The notes under the pieces were generated by a model. The model was not told the origin of the DNA, searched no databases, and saw only the letters and a list, made by a program, of their open reading frames with translations. Position numbers and translations under genes: made by a program. A stretch of 64,000 nucleotides of DNA from WLMZ01 sp039920665 (GTDB taxonomy: Bacteria; Actinomycetota; Acidimicrobiia; Acidimicrobiales; Ilumatobacteraceae), in assembly GCA_039920665.1 (NCBI GenBank), contig JBDSDH010000150.1:29369-93368 (forward strand), written 5' to 3'. Positions 17,113-25,122 of the stretch are shown piece by piece. Every line of letters begins with the position of its first letter. Position 1 is the stretch's first letter.

Positions 17113-18336
17113 ATGACCGACACCCTGACCCCCGTCGACGGTGCACTCAGTGCCGACGAGGCCGAGAACTTCCGTGTCAAGTGCCGGGCCTTCCTGGAGG
17201 CCAACCACAAGTCGGGCGCGCAGGTGACGTTCGAGTGGAACAAGGAGTTCCTCGCACGTTCTGCCGATGCCGGGTTGGCGGGCATCACGATCCCCAAAGA
17301 GTTCGGTGGAGCGGGCCTGACGACGGCCCACGACAAGATCTGGCGGGAAGAGAAGGCTGCCTACTCGCCGCAGGACGGTGAGTTCATCATCAGCCACGGC
17401 ATGTGTCTGCCGATGATGGCCGAGTACGGCACCGACGAACAGCGCAAGCAGTTTCTGCCGGACATGATCAAGGGCACGACCATGTGGTGCCAGATGTTCA
17501 GCGAGCCGGGGGCCGGTAGCGATGTCGCCAGCCTGCAGAGCAAGGCCGAACTCGATGGTGACGAGTGGATCATCAACGGCCAGAAGGTGTGGACCACCCT
17601 TGCCCACAAGAGCGACTACGGCCTCGTCGTCGTTCGTACCGATCCCGAGCAGGTCAAGCACCGCGGGATCTCGATGTTCGTGATCGACATGAAGGCGCCC
17701 GGCGTCGAGATCCGCCCGATCCACCAGATCGATGGCGGCAGTCACTTCAACGAGGTGTTCTTCAACGACGTCCGGGTGCCCAAGGACTGGCTCGTCGGCG
17801 AGATGAACACCGGCTGGCGTTTGGCGACCAGCATGCTCATGTACGAGCGCGTCGCGATTGGTTCCAGTGGCGCCGGCAAGATCAGCCAGCCCTACTACGA
17901 CAAGTTGGTCGAGATCGCGACCGAGAACGGTTCGATCGAACAGCCGGTCGTGCGCGACAACTTGATGAAGCTGTACGCAATGGAGACGACCAAGGCCATG
18001 GTCGCGATGCGCAACCGGGCCGAAATGAAGGCCGGTAAGACGCCCGGACCGGCCGGCTCGCTCGGCAAGTTGATGGGCAGCAACATTTCGTGGTTCTACC
18101 GCTCGATCGCGCTCGAGATCGCCGGGCCGGGTTCGGTTGCGTGGGATCCCGCTGACACCGGAGCGTCATACCTCACCAAGCACCTGCTCAACACATTCCA
18201 GAACGGCATCGCCGGTGGCACCGACGAGATCCAGCGCAACATCATCGGCGAGCGTGTTCTCGGCCTGCCCCGCGAGCCATCCGTCGACACCGCCGTCCCG
18301 TTCCGTGATCTCAAGGTCGGTACCCAGCGCAGCTGA
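17113..18336 (+). CDS. Acyl-CoA dehydrogenase
   Basis: This 407-residue FAD-dependent acyl-CoA dehydrogenase introduces the alpha,beta double bond into acyl-CoA. The FAD/substrate signature is 'WCQMFSEPGAGSDVASLQSKAELDGDEWIINGQKVWTT' (residues 130-165). The C-terminal signature 'FQNGIAGGTDEIQRNIIGERVLGLPRE' is typical of actinobacterial FadE proteins. The 'AGGTDE' segment lies where many family members have the catalytic Glu of the short/medium-chain class. ATG 17113 is the start that matches the family; the frame extends upstream without homology. It is divergent from marR and probably part of the same degradative set as the thiolase. Confidence 0.92.
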   Translation: MTDTLTPVDGALSADEAENFRVKCRAFLEANHKSGAQVTFEWNKEFLARSADAGLAGITIPKEFGGAGLTTAHDKIWREEKAAYSPQDGEFIISHGMCLPMMAEYGTDEQRKQFLPDMIKGTTMWCQMFSEPGAGSDVASLQSKAELDGDEWIINGQKVWTTLAHKSDYGLVVVRTDPEQVKHRGISMFVIDMKAPGVEIRPIHQIDGGSHFNEVFFNDVRVPKDWLVGEMNTGWRLATSMLMYERVAIGSSGAGKISQPYYDKLVEIATENGSIEQPVVRDNLMKLYAMETTKAMVAMRNRAEMKAGKTPGPAGSLGKLMGSNISWFYRSIALEIAGPGSVAWDPADTGASYLTKHLLNTFQNGIAGGTDEIQRNIIGERVLGLPREPSVDTAVPFRDLKVGTQRS

Positions 18337-18354
18337 TCCGCCCCGCTATCGCTT

Positions 18355-18400
18355 TCTGTGTCACCACACATCCCGAATTCGGGATGTGTGGTGACACAGA
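18355..18400. repeat. 46-bp perfect palindrome centred on GAATTC, copy 2
   Basis: This copy is a perfect 46-bp palindrome beginning TCTGTGTCACCACACATCCC. It differs from copy 1 at 15091-15136 by a few compensating bases in the arms, so base pairing is kept while the sequence changes. It starts 19 nt after the acyl-CoA dehydrogenase stop and faces the end of the MFS gene. A bidirectional terminator or REP-type element fits. Confidence 0.88.
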
Positions 18401-18426
18401 CAGGCGTCATCACCGGTGGAGGAGCA

Positions 18427-18489
18427 GTTTCGCCGGTTTCGCCGGTTTCGCCGGTTTCGCCGGTTTCGCCGGTTTCGCCGGTTTCGTCA
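18427..18489. repeat. 9-bp tandem array GTTTCGCCG, seven copies
   Basis: Six perfect copies of GTTTCGCCG (18427-18480) and one degenerate copy (18481-18489) end at the stop codon of the MFS gene, which is read on the minus strand. The array therefore forms the 3' untranslated region of that gene. Slippage could change its copy number. Confidence 0.9.
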
Positions 18490-19695
18490 GATCGACATCG
18501 CTGCAGCTGGTCGGACCCGCAGGCTGGCGAGTCCGATGGCGAGGCCGCCGAGCACTGCGCCGAGGCCGCAAACACCTCGCCAGCCGCCCTGCTCATACGC
18601 GAACGCTCCGCCCGCTGAACCGAGTGCGCCACCGACGAAGTAGGCGGTCATGTACACGCCGTTGATTCGGCTGCGCGCCCCCGGAACAAGTTCATAGACG
18701 GTGGATTGGTTGAGCACCTGCACACCTTGGACGCCGATGTCGAGCACCAAGACGCCGACCACGATCAGCACGATCGACGTCCGCCCGAGCCACAGCAGCC
18801 CGAACGATCCAGTGATCGCAGTCGATGCCATGACCCGGCCGATGTTCGCCTTGCCGCGATCGGCGAAGCGGCCGGCCATCGTCGCGCAGAGCGCGCCCGC
18901 CGCGCCGACCAGACCGAGCAGGCCGATTGCCGAGTCGCTGTAGTCGAACGGCTGCTCCGAGAGCAGGAACGCGATCGTTGTCCAAAAGACGCTGAACGTC
19001 GCGAACGCGAGCGATCCGAGCAGTGCCGATCGGCGCAGTTCGGGCTGGGTGCGAGCGATCTGGACCATCGACCGCATGATCTCGCCGTAGCGCATGGCCT
19101 GGCGAGGACGTTCGTCGGGAAGTTGGGTGCGCAGGATGACGGCCAGGACTGCGGTCATCACGGCCCCGAGCACGAAGACGGACCGCCAACCGGCGATGCC
19201 GGCCACGACTCCGGCAACAGTTCTGGCGAGCAGGATGCCGAGCAGCAGCCCCGTCATCACCGTGCCGACCACCTTGCCGCGTTCACCGTCGGACGCCAGT
19301 TCGGCGGCCAGTGGCACGAGGATCTGGGCCACGACGACGCACAATCCAACGAGCGCCATCGCCCCGATCAGTACGCCGAGCGTCGGTGCGACGGCGGCGA
19401 CGCCGAGCAGCACTGCGGCTGCGATCAGCAGCATCGGCACGAGTCGCTTGCGGTCGAGCAGGTCGCCGGCCGGCACGAGCAGAGCCAGCCCGGTCGCGTA
19501 TCCGATCTGGGAGGCGGTCACGATCAACCCGGCGCTGCCGACCGATGCACCGAACTTCTCGGCGATCGTGTGCAACAGCGGCTGGGCGTAGTACAGGTTT
19601 GCTGCAGCGATGCCGGTGCTCGCCGCAAGTGTCAGCACCATCCGTCGCTCGAGTCCAGACGATGTGGGTTGCTGGTCGAGGCCGAGCGAATTCAC
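18487..19695 (-). CDS. MFS transporter
   Basis: This 402-residue major facilitator protein has about 12 hydrophobic segments. Family landmarks include 'ANLYYAQPLLHTIAEKFG' in TM1/2 (residues 33-52), 'LLVPAGDLLDRKRLVPM' in loop 2-3 (the A-motif G..DR..R.) and 'AGRFADRGKANIGRV' in loop 8-9. This resembles the YgaY/purine-efflux type of MFS exporter rather than a sugar importer. The substrate is unknown. It is divergent from the XRE-cupin regulator, which may control it. Confidence 0.85.
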   Translation of the reverse strand: MNSLGLDQQPTSSGLERRMVLTLAASTGIAAANLYYAQPLLHTIAEKFGASVGSAGLIVTASQIGYATGLALLVPAGDLLDRKRLVPMLLIAAAVLLGVAAVAPTLGVLIGAMALVGLCVVVAQILVPLAAELASDGERGKVVGTVMTGLLLGILLARTVAGVVAGIAGWRSVFVLGAVMTAVLAVILRTQLPDERPRQAMRYGEIMRSMVQIARTQPELRRSALLGSLAFATFSVFWTTIAFLLSEQPFDYSDSAIGLLGLVGAAGALCATMAGRFADRGKANIGRVMASTAITGSFGLLWLGRTSIVLIVVGVLVLDIGVQGVQVLNQSTVYELVPGARSRINGVYMTAYFVGGALGSAGGAFAYEQGGWRGVCGLGAVLGGLAIGLASLRVRPAAAMSI

Positions 19696-19767
19696 CCGTC
19701 GATCCTGGCGGCAAGCAGCCGAAATTGCTCCGTCGGACTGCGCCGTCGTCCTTTATGATGCACGATC

Positions 19768-20337
19768 GTGAACTCTGGTGAACTCTCGACGCAGATCGGC
19801 CGATCGCTGCGCGTCGCTCGAATCGATCGAGGATTGTCGCTCGGAGAAATCGCCGAGATGGCCGGACTGTCCAAATCGATCCTGTCCCGGATCGAACGCG
19901 GCGACGGCAACCCCTCGATCGAAACCCTGTGGCGTATCTCGCAAGCCCTCGATGTGCCACTCGGAACATTGCTCGAGAGCAACGACCAGCCACGGATCCG
20001 TCGAATCGGGGCTCGCTCCGGTGAGCCACTGCGGGGTCACTCGGGACTGGCCGCCTGGCTGATCCACGCCGATGGCCGTGGTCATCGAACTGAACTGTTC
20101 GACATCGAATTGCCGCCGAACGGCGAGCAGCGCGCCGAGCCGCACCCGCCTGGCACGGAAGAGATCGTGGTCTGTCGGAGCGGCGGTTGCTCGGTGGGGC
20201 CCGTGGGCGAAGCCGTGGCATTGAAAGCCGGAGATTCGGCATGGTTCGTGGCCGATGTCGCCCACGTGTATGGCGCCGGTGGTCGTGGGGCGAAGCTGCT
20301 CAACCTGATCCTGCTGCCGATCACGGCGGCCGTCTGA
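19768..20337 (+). CDS. XRE-family transcriptional regulator with cupin sensor domain
   Basis: This is a 189-residue regulator. Residues 8-62 form a helix-turn-helix of the XRE type ('IGRSLRVARIDRGLSLGEIAEMAGLSKSILSRIERGDGNPSIETLWRISQAL'). Residues 100-185 form a cupin barrel ('EPHPPGTEEIVVCRSGGCSV', 'LKAGDSAWFVADVAHVYGA'). Such XRE-cupin proteins usually regulate an adjacent transporter or catabolic gene. The stop overlaps the ATG of the BenE-like carrier, so the two are co-transcribed, and the MFS gene is divergent. GTG 19768 has no Shine-Dalgarno but lies 8 nt after TATGAT (19754-19759), which suggests a leaderless mRNA. Confidence 0.88.
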   Translation: MNSGELSTQIGRSLRVARIDRGLSLGEIAEMAGLSKSILSRIERGDGNPSIETLWRISQALDVPLGTLLESNDQPRIRRIGARSGEPLRGHSGLAAWLIHADGRGHRTELFDIELPPNGEQRAEPHPPGTEEIVVCRSGGCSVGPVGEAVALKAGDSAWFVADVAHVYGAGGRGAKLLNLILLPITAAV

Positions 20338-21497
20338 TGCGCCCCCAACCCATCATCGCCGGGATGATCGCCGCACTCGTCGGGTTTGCGAGTTCGTTCA
20401 CGGTGGTCCTGGCCGGTCTGGTTGCCGTGGGGGCAAGCGAGAGCCAAGCATCATCTGGATTGCTGACGCTGTCGGTGCTGATGGGCGCCATTGGCATGTG
20501 GGCCAGTTGGCGCTACAAACTGCCGATCAGCATTGCCTGGTCGACCCCCGGGGCAGCGCTCCTCGTGTCATCCGGCCAGGTCGACGGCGGTTACCGAGTT
20601 GCGTTGGGGGCGTTCGTCGTGGCCGGTGTGCTGACGGTCGTGGCTGGGCTGTGGCGACCGCTGGCGGAATGGATTGCAATGATCCCCGGACCGCTGGCCA
20701 GTGCATTGCTGGCCGGGGTGTTGCTGCCAGTGTGTCTGTCGCCGGCGAAGTCGATGGTGCAGGAACCGTGGCTGACGGCACCGATGGTGATCGTGTGGAT
20801 CCTGTTGCTCCGCTTCGCCCGGCGGTGGGCGGTGCCGGGTGCATTGGTCGCAGCGATCGCCTCGATCGCGATCGGTCAGCCGGACTCTGCGGTCGACTTC
20901 GCCCCGCACTGGCCGCAGCTTGCGTTGAGCACACCGATCTTCCAAGTGAGCGCGATTATCGGGCTCGGTGTGCCGCTGTTCATCGTCACGATGGCATCGC
21001 AGAACGTGGCCGGGATGGCCGTACTGCGCAGCTTCGGCTATCAGCCCAAGCTGCGTCCGCTACTGCTCGCCACCGGGGCGGCGACGGCAGTCGGTGCACC
21101 GCTCGGCGCCCATGGGATCAATCTCGCCGCGCTCACCGCTGCGTTGGTGGCCGGCCCGGACGCCGACCCGGACCCGGACCAGCGGTGGATCGCAGCCTTC
21201 GCGAACGGTGCGACCTACGTGGTGATCGGGCTCGGCGCGGGCCTGGCGACCGCTCTCGTTGCATCGGCTCCACCGATCCTGATCTCCGCTGTTGCCGGTC
21301 TGGCTCTGCTGGGGGCGTTGGCCGGTGCGCTGTCAGCCTCGATGGCCGATCCGTCGATGCGCGATGCAGCGGTCGTCACCCTGGTGGTCAGTGCATCGGG
21401 CATCACCGCGCTCGGTATCAGCGCTCCGTTCTGGGGCCTCAGCGCCGGGCTGATCGTGCATGGCGTGATGCGATTTCGAGCCATGGCGCGAGGCTGA
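20337..21497 (+). CDS. benE: BenE-type benzoate/H+ symporter family protein
   Basis: This 386-residue integral membrane protein has about 11-12 hydrophobic helices. BenE landmarks are 'ISIAWSTPGAALLVSSGQVDGGYRVALGAF' near residue 60-90, 'PLASALLAGVLLPVCLSP' around 120, and 'PLFIVTMASQNVAGMAVLRSFGYQP', followed by 'GAPLGAHGINLAALTAAL', around 215-270. The last two motifs are diagnostic of this NCS2-like family. The substrate need not be benzoate. The start overlaps the regulator stop (TGATG), so expression is coupled to the XRE-cupin protein. Downstream is a palindrome doublet. Confidence 0.85.
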   Translation: MRPQPIIAGMIAALVGFASSFTVVLAGLVAVGASESQASSGLLTLSVLMGAIGMWASWRYKLPISIAWSTPGAALLVSSGQVDGGYRVALGAFVVAGVLTVVAGLWRPLAEWIAMIPGPLASALLAGVLLPVCLSPAKSMVQEPWLTAPMVIVWILLLRFARRWAVPGALVAAIASIAIGQPDSAVDFAPHWPQLALSTPIFQVSAIIGLGVPLFIVTMASQNVAGMAVLRSFGYQPKLRPLLLATGAATAVGAPLGAHGINLAALTAALVAGPDADPDPDQRWIAAFANGATYVVIGLGAGLATALVASAPPILISAVAGLALLGALAGALSASMADPSMRDAAVVTLVVSASGITALGISAPFWGLSAGLIVHGVMRFRAMARG

Positions 21498-21520
21498 CAC
21501 CGGTCCTGTTCGGCGACGAT

Positions 21521-21590
21521 GGGACCCGTGCGGCTGTCGACAGCCGCACGGGTCCCACCTGGTTACCGGCGGGCTGTCGACAGCCCGTGC
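21521..21590. repeat. Palindrome doublet (GGCTGTCGACAGCC x2, 40 bp apart), locus 1
   Basis: GGCTGTCGACAGCC occurs at 21532-21545 and 21572-21585, with centres exactly 40 bp apart. The first copy is the core of a 36-bp perfect palindrome (21521-21556; arms GGGACCCGTGCGGCTG). The doublet lies between the convergent benE-like and thiolase-like genes. The 26-nt spacer shares GGTCCCAC-type bases with the spacers of the other three loci. Confidence 0.92.
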
Positions 21591-21628
21591 GGTCATCGGC
21601 CTCGTCGGCAACAGTGGACGAGCGCGGG

Positions 21629-22864
21629 TCAGACGTCCGCACCGACGACGACGAAGCTGACGACCGTCGTCGCGCTGCCGCCGACGTTGAGCGTCGCGAA
21701 CTTCGACGCACCATCGACCTGATAGTCGCCGGCTGCATTGCTCACTTGCTTGGACGCATCGAGCAGCATTCGCACGCCAGTCGCCCCGACCGGATGGCCG
21801 AGGCCGATCAATCCGCCACTCGGGTTCACCGGCAGCGAACCGTCGTGGGCGATGGTGCCGTCCTCGATCGCCTTCCAGCTCTCGCCGGGGGCGGTGATGC
21901 CGAAGTGGTCGATCGCCATGTATTCGGTCATCGAGAAGCAGTCGTGGGTCTCGATCCCATCGATCCCGTGCACATCGGCGACGCCGGCCCGGTCGAACGC
22001 ATCGGTGATTGCCTGGCGTACGTGGGGCAGCACATATGGCTGGCCCTCGCTGCGCCGCACCTTGGCGTCGTAGCCGAGCGCGGCCGTCCGATGGCCCCAG
22101 CCGGTGATGCGGGGAAGCGAGTCAATCGATCGGCCGTGACGAGCGCAGTGCTCTGCGGCGAATCGCTCGGACGCGAGCACGACGCCGGCGCCGCCGTCGG
22201 TGACCTGACCGCAATCCTGGCGGCGGACCCGACCCTCGATGACCGGGTTGGCGTGGTCGTCCTCGGAGAAGCTGCGGTCGTCGAATTGCCAGGCACGGGT
22301 GTGGGCGTTGGGGTTGCGCTTGCCGTTGCCAAGATTGGTCCTGGCGATCTCGGCCAAGTGCTCGTACTGCACGCCGTAACGTTCGTCGTACGTGTCGATC
22401 AGGAGGTCGAACATGTGCGGCCACATGTACCGGGCCTCCTGGCCTTCGTGGCCGACCCACGCCGCTGCCCCGAGATGTTTGGCAGCGATGTCGCCTGGCA
22501 CGTTGCGCTGTTGCTCGGCGCCAATGACGAGTGCGGATTCGTAACGGCCGGCCTCGATTTCGGCCATTGCCGCCAGTACTGCAATGCTGCCCGAAGCGCA
22601 CGCGGCCTCGTGCCGAGCGGCGGGGATTCCCCAGAACGCATGGTCCATCGTTGCCGGCATCGCGCCGAGATGACCTTGCCCGGTGAACAGTTGGCCGAAC
22701 GCGTTGCCGACGTGGATCGTGCCGATCTCGCCCGGTTCCACCTGCGCCTCGGCGAGGGTGCCGCTGACGACCTCCGCGAACAAATCACCGATCTCGAGTC
22801 CCTCACGGGCGAAGTTGCGGGCGAAGTCCGTTTGGGCACCACCGAGTACGAAGACGGTCGTCAT
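21629..22864 (-). CDS. Thiolase-like (SCP2/SCPx-type) acetyl-CoA acetyltransferase
   Basis: This 411-residue thiolase-fold protein has the active Cys in 'RHEAACASGSIAVLAAMAEIEAGRY' (about residue 88). It also has 'GIETHDCFSMTEYMAIDHFG' near 300 and the catalytic His in 'NPSGGLIGLGHPVGATGVRMLLD' near 350. The second C-terminal Cys of classical thiolases is replaced by 'LNVGGSATTVVSF', as in SCP-x and steroid side-chain type enzymes. Many such proteins need a small DUF35/OB-fold partner, which I do not see next to it. It is convergent with the BenE-like gene. Confidence 0.87.
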   Translation of the reverse strand: MTTVFVLGGAQTDFARNFAREGLEIGDLFAEVVSGTLAEAQVEPGEIGTIHVGNAFGQLFTGQGHLGAMPATMDHAFWGIPAARHEAACASGSIAVLAAMAEIEAGRYESALVIGAEQQRNVPGDIAAKHLGAAAWVGHEGQEARYMWPHMFDLLIDTYDERYGVQYEHLAEIARTNLGNGKRNPNAHTRAWQFDDRSFSEDDHANPVIEGRVRRQDCGQVTDGGAGVVLASERFAAEHCARHGRSIDSLPRITGWGHRTAALGYDAKVRRSEGQPYVLPHVRQAITDAFDRAGVADVHGIDGIETHDCFSMTEYMAIDHFGITAPGESWKAIEDGTIAHDGSLPVNPSGGLIGLGHPVGATGVRMLLDASKQVSNAAGDYQVDGASKFATLNVGGSATTVVSFVVVGADV

Positions 22865-22911
22865 GATGGACAGTCTTGCTGATCAGCGGCCGTTCGAACG
22901 GTGCGGCCAAT

Positions 22912-22983
22912 TCAGCGGTGTCAGCGGTGTCAGCGGCGTCAGCCGTGTCAGCCGTGTCAGCCGTGTCAGCCGTGTCAGCGGTG
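22912..22983. repeat. 9-bp tandem array TCAGC(G/C)GTG, eight copies
   Basis: Eight units of 9 bp lie in the spacer between the thiolase-like start (22864) and the DUF4333 stop (23017). Copies 1-3 and 8 read TCAGCGG(T/C)G and copies 4-7 read TCAGCCGTG. This internal pattern suggests duplication of blocks of units. Confidence 0.9.
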
Positions 22984-23016
22984 TCGGGTGGATCAGCTCG
23001 CAGCGGTGATGACGGT

Positions 23017-23412
23017 TCAGCCCGCAGCGGTGACGGCGGTCGTCGTTTCCGCCACAGTTTCCTCGCTGTGCAGTGTGGCCTCGGTGCCCCCGGTGTCGGT
23101 GCTCGTCGCGCCCGTTGCACCGGCTGGCGGGGTGCCCGTGTCGAGCAGCGTCACCGTCACCTCCTTGGCCTTGGTGATCTCGGCAGCAAACGTGTACACC
23201 GTCAGATCGCTGGCTGTGCCGGTGCAAGCGAACGTGGTGCCGACGTCGGGCGAACTCGGGTCACCGCAATCGGCCGTTGCGTCGCCCGGTATCAGGCCTT
23301 CGACGGTCTCACGAGCGACCTTCTCGGCTGCAGTCTTGTAGTCGACCTTGTCAGCGGAACACGCGGACAACATCGCACATGCGGCGACCAGCCCGATCAT
23401 CGTGCCCCTCAT
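23017..23412 (-). CDS. DUF4333-domain lipoprotein
   Basis: This is a 131-residue lipoprotein. 'MRGTMIGLVAACAMLSAC' provides the signal peptide and the lipobox LSAC. The mature part contains 'VARETVEGLIPGDATADCGDPSSPDVGTTFACTGTASDLTVYTFAAEIT', with the two Cys spaced as in DUF4333 domains, which are common in mycobacterial surface lipoproteins of unknown role. A Thr/Glu-rich tail follows. An upstream in-frame start at 23457 would place charged residues before the signal, so 23412 is preferred. Its terminator region holds the 9-bp array. Confidence 0.75.
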   Translation of the reverse strand: MRGTMIGLVAACAMLSACSADKVDYKTAAEKVARETVEGLIPGDATADCGDPSSPDVGTTFACTGTASDLTVYTFAAEITKAKEVTVTLLDTGTPPAGATGATSTDTGGTEATLHSEETVAETTTAVTAAG

Positions 23413-23490
23413 CGTGCGCCGAACCCCCACGTCTCGTACTCCAAGTGCTGGTCTCATCGCCGATTCGCCCCGTTGCTGCTGATTGCCGTC

Positions 23491-23520
23491 ATTCGTGCCT
23501 ATTCGTGCCTATTCGTGCCC
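23491..23520. repeat. 10-bp tandem repeat ATTCGTGCCT, three copies
   Basis: There are two perfect copies and a third ending in C instead of T, followed by a partial GTTCGTG. The array lies upstream of the DUF4333 lipoprotein start (23412), in its probable promoter or leader region. Confidence 0.85.
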
Positions 23521-23639
23521 GTTCGTGAACACGATGTGTACCGCACAACCGACACTGAGGTCGATCACAACGCCAGACGCTCGGCTTCGTGCCCTCATCC
23601 ACGTGCTCGCCGACCACACAGAAGCATCGCCGATCTTTG

Positions 23640-23678
23640 CGTGAGCACAAAGAGCAGACCCTGGCCTGTGTGCTCACG
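23640..23678. repeat. Inverted repeat CGTGAGCACA ... TGTGCTCACG
   Basis: The 10-bp arms at 23640-23649 and 23669-23678 are exact reverse complements around a 19-nt loop. It could be a stem at the 3' side of the cbiZ-like gene or an operator. No T-run follows. Confidence 0.6.
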
Positions 23679-23726
23679 TAGAGCCGGTGCTGGCCCGGTC
23701 CCGGTCCGGGCGATGGGGACTCCAGC

Positions 23727-23780
23727 GGCTGTCGACAGCCTGTCGAGACCCATGTCGGACTCCTGCGGCTGTCGACAGCC
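23727..23780. repeat. Palindrome doublet (GGCTGTCGACAGCC x2, 40 bp apart), locus 2
   Basis: Copies lie at 23727-23740 and 23767-23780. Bases outside the cores (GGGGACTCCAGC before, TGTGGGTTCCC after) continue an imperfect palindrome like that of locus 1. It is located 37 bp beyond the stop of the cbiZ-like gene. Confidence 0.92.
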
Positions 23781-23816
23781 TGTGGGTTCCCGTGCCGCCG
23801 TCGCCCGTGCCGGGGA

Positions 23817-24515
23817 TTACAGGGTGCGCCAGGAGCCGTCGTCGTCGATGCCGTGGTTGGCGCCATCGGCGTCGACACCGTCGAGAACGAGGCGATGGGC
23901 GACCCGGGCGACCCGTGATCCCCAATGACTGCGGGGTCCGCCGTACCAACCGCGATCTGTGGCGGTCCCGATCGGGCACGCGACGGCGATCGCGTCGCTC
24001 GGTGTGCTGGTTCCGGGGATCTCGAGGTCGCGAAAGGCCTGGCTCTTGGCTTCGGCGACCGTCGTCATCACGTTGAGCAGTGCCGAATCGGCGAGCGGCT
24101 CCGGTATCCAGACGATCAGATTCACCGTGCCTGGACGCCACACCGCGCCGGACGATTCGGTATCGGCCGCCCAGCAGACGGCGCCGATCGCAACGCTGCC
24201 TTGCACTTCGACCCCTTCGCGGCGAGCACACAGCGATCGGCGGACATCGAGCGCGGTCATCAACATCGCTCCATTGCGGGGGTCGCCGAAACGGTGGGCG
24301 ACCGCAGCGGCGTGGGTGACGGGGTCCGGATCGGAGTAGCCGCGATCGACGGTGAGGTTCGCGATCCAACTCCGATCACCGATGCCACCGCCGTAGAAAG
24401 CCGACGACGCGATCCGTACGGGCTGATCCCACGCCCAACGCGAGCCGATGCCGATCCAACCGCGATCGTCGGGATCGCAGACCAGGAGATCGGACTGTGG
24501 GCTCGACGGGCTCAC
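23817..24515 (-). CDS. cbiZ: Adenosylcobinamide amidohydrolase-like protein (CbiZ)
   Basis: This 232-residue protein is recognised by 'WRPGTVNLIVWIPEPLADSALLNVMTTVAEAKSQAFRDLEI' followed by 'GTSTPSDAIAVACP' (residues 128-185). These match the core of CbiZ, which removes the aminopropanol side chain from (adenosyl)cobinamide so that salvaged corrinoids enter the de novo pathway as cobyric acid. Earlier residues 'AFYGGGIGDRSWIANLTVDRGYSDPDP' match the family N-terminus. No corrinoid transporter or cob genes are close by. GTG 24515 lies 8 nt after the stop of the upstream unknown gene, so the two are probably co-transcribed. Confidence 0.72.
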   Translation of the reverse strand: MSPSSPQSDLLVCDPDDRGWIGIGSRWAWDQPVRIASSAFYGGGIGDRSWIANLTVDRGYSDPDPVTHAAAVAHRFGDPRNGAMLMTALDVRRSLCARREGVEVQGSVAIGAVCWAADTESSGAVWRPGTVNLIVWIPEPLADSALLNVMTTVAEAKSQAFRDLEIPGTSTPSDAIAVACPIGTATDRGWYGGPRSHWGSRVARVAHRLVLDGVDADGANHGIDDDGSWRTL

Positions 24516-24523
24516 GGCCGAGC

Positions 24524-25078
24524 TCAGCGATCGGTAGCGTCGTCGGCCATGCCGTCGGAGGTGTCCGAGTCCGACCCGTCCGCCGACCTGTCCGCCGCAT
24601 CGTCGCCCGACTCATCGCCTGCTCCGTCGGATGAGGGCAACACGGCGTCGATCAAGGCCTGCTCGAGCGCTCGGACCTCACCGTCGATCCGGAAGTAGAC
24701 CTTTTTGCGGTTGATGAGTGGTAGCGGTGACGCAATGATGAGTGCCCGCCGCAACTCGTAGATCGCCTTGCGTGAACTCTGGCGGATCGGGTCGTCGGCA
24801 TCCGGGAACACGAGGGCGAGGTTCTCGCTGAGTCCGTCGAGGCGACGTTCGAGCGCAGGCTCGCTGTACCGAGCCGTGGGATCGAGCCGGGCCAGACTCG
24901 CCAACGCCCCTCCGCCACCGCTGGCTGCGTGGGATTGCTGAATCGACTTGGCCCAGCCGCGGACAGTGTCTGGTGCGTCCTTGATCTGTTTGCGCACGGC
25001 TTCGTTCTGCATTGCCTGCTGCGCGAGTGAGACGGCCTTGTTGGCAACCGCTTTGGAAACGAACGGATTGAACGACAT
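24524..25078 (-). CDS. Hypothetical protein with acidic tail, upstream of cbiZ-like gene
   Basis: I do not recognise this 184-residue protein. It has no signal peptide or membrane segment. The N-terminal half is helical (AVANKAVSLAQQAMQNEAVRKQIKDAPDTV), and the middle contains 'SRKAIYELRRALIIASPLPLINRKKVYFRIDGEVRALEQALIDAV' with mixed helix and strand. The last 40 residues are almost only Asp, Ser, Gly and Ala (DESGDDAADRSADGSDSDTS), a disordered acidic tail. It overlaps neither neighbour and runs in the same direction as the cbiZ-like gene. GC-rich third positions support coding. Confidence 0.55.
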   Translation of the reverse strand: MSFNPFVSKAVANKAVSLAQQAMQNEAVRKQIKDAPDTVRGWAKSIQQSHAASGGGGALASLARLDPTARYSEPALERRLDGLSENLALVFPDADDPIRQSSRKAIYELRRALIIASPLPLINRKKVYFRIDGEVRALEQALIDAVLPSSDGAGDESGDDAADRSADGSDSDTSDGMADDATDR

Positions 25079-25122
25079 GAGTGATGTGAGGCTATCCGAG
25101 CGGCTTGCCGTCGCTGCGAGAA

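Larger units (their letters stand above)
23413..23816. other. 404-bp non-coding spacer rich in repeats
   Basis: No convincing gene is visible here on either strand. The spacer holds three copies of a 10-bp repeat (23491-23520), a 10-bp-arm inverted repeat (23640-23678) and the second palindrome doublet (23727-23780). Short open frames crossing it encode only repeat-derived residues. Confidence 0.6.

Noticed and set aside
18427..18489. Tandem array considered as a CRISPR array
   Set aside because: The 9-bp units are contiguous and have no spacers; no cas genes nearby.
20498..22882. Plus-strand open frame of about 790 codons across benE and the thiolase
   Set aside because: It runs through a BenE gene in another frame, the palindrome doublet and the antisense of a thiolase; no protein features.
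23457..23880. Short open frames sharing the residues A-V-D-S-R across the repeat-rich spacer
   Set aside because: The shared residues come from translation of the GGCTGTCGACAGCC repeat, not from related proteins.
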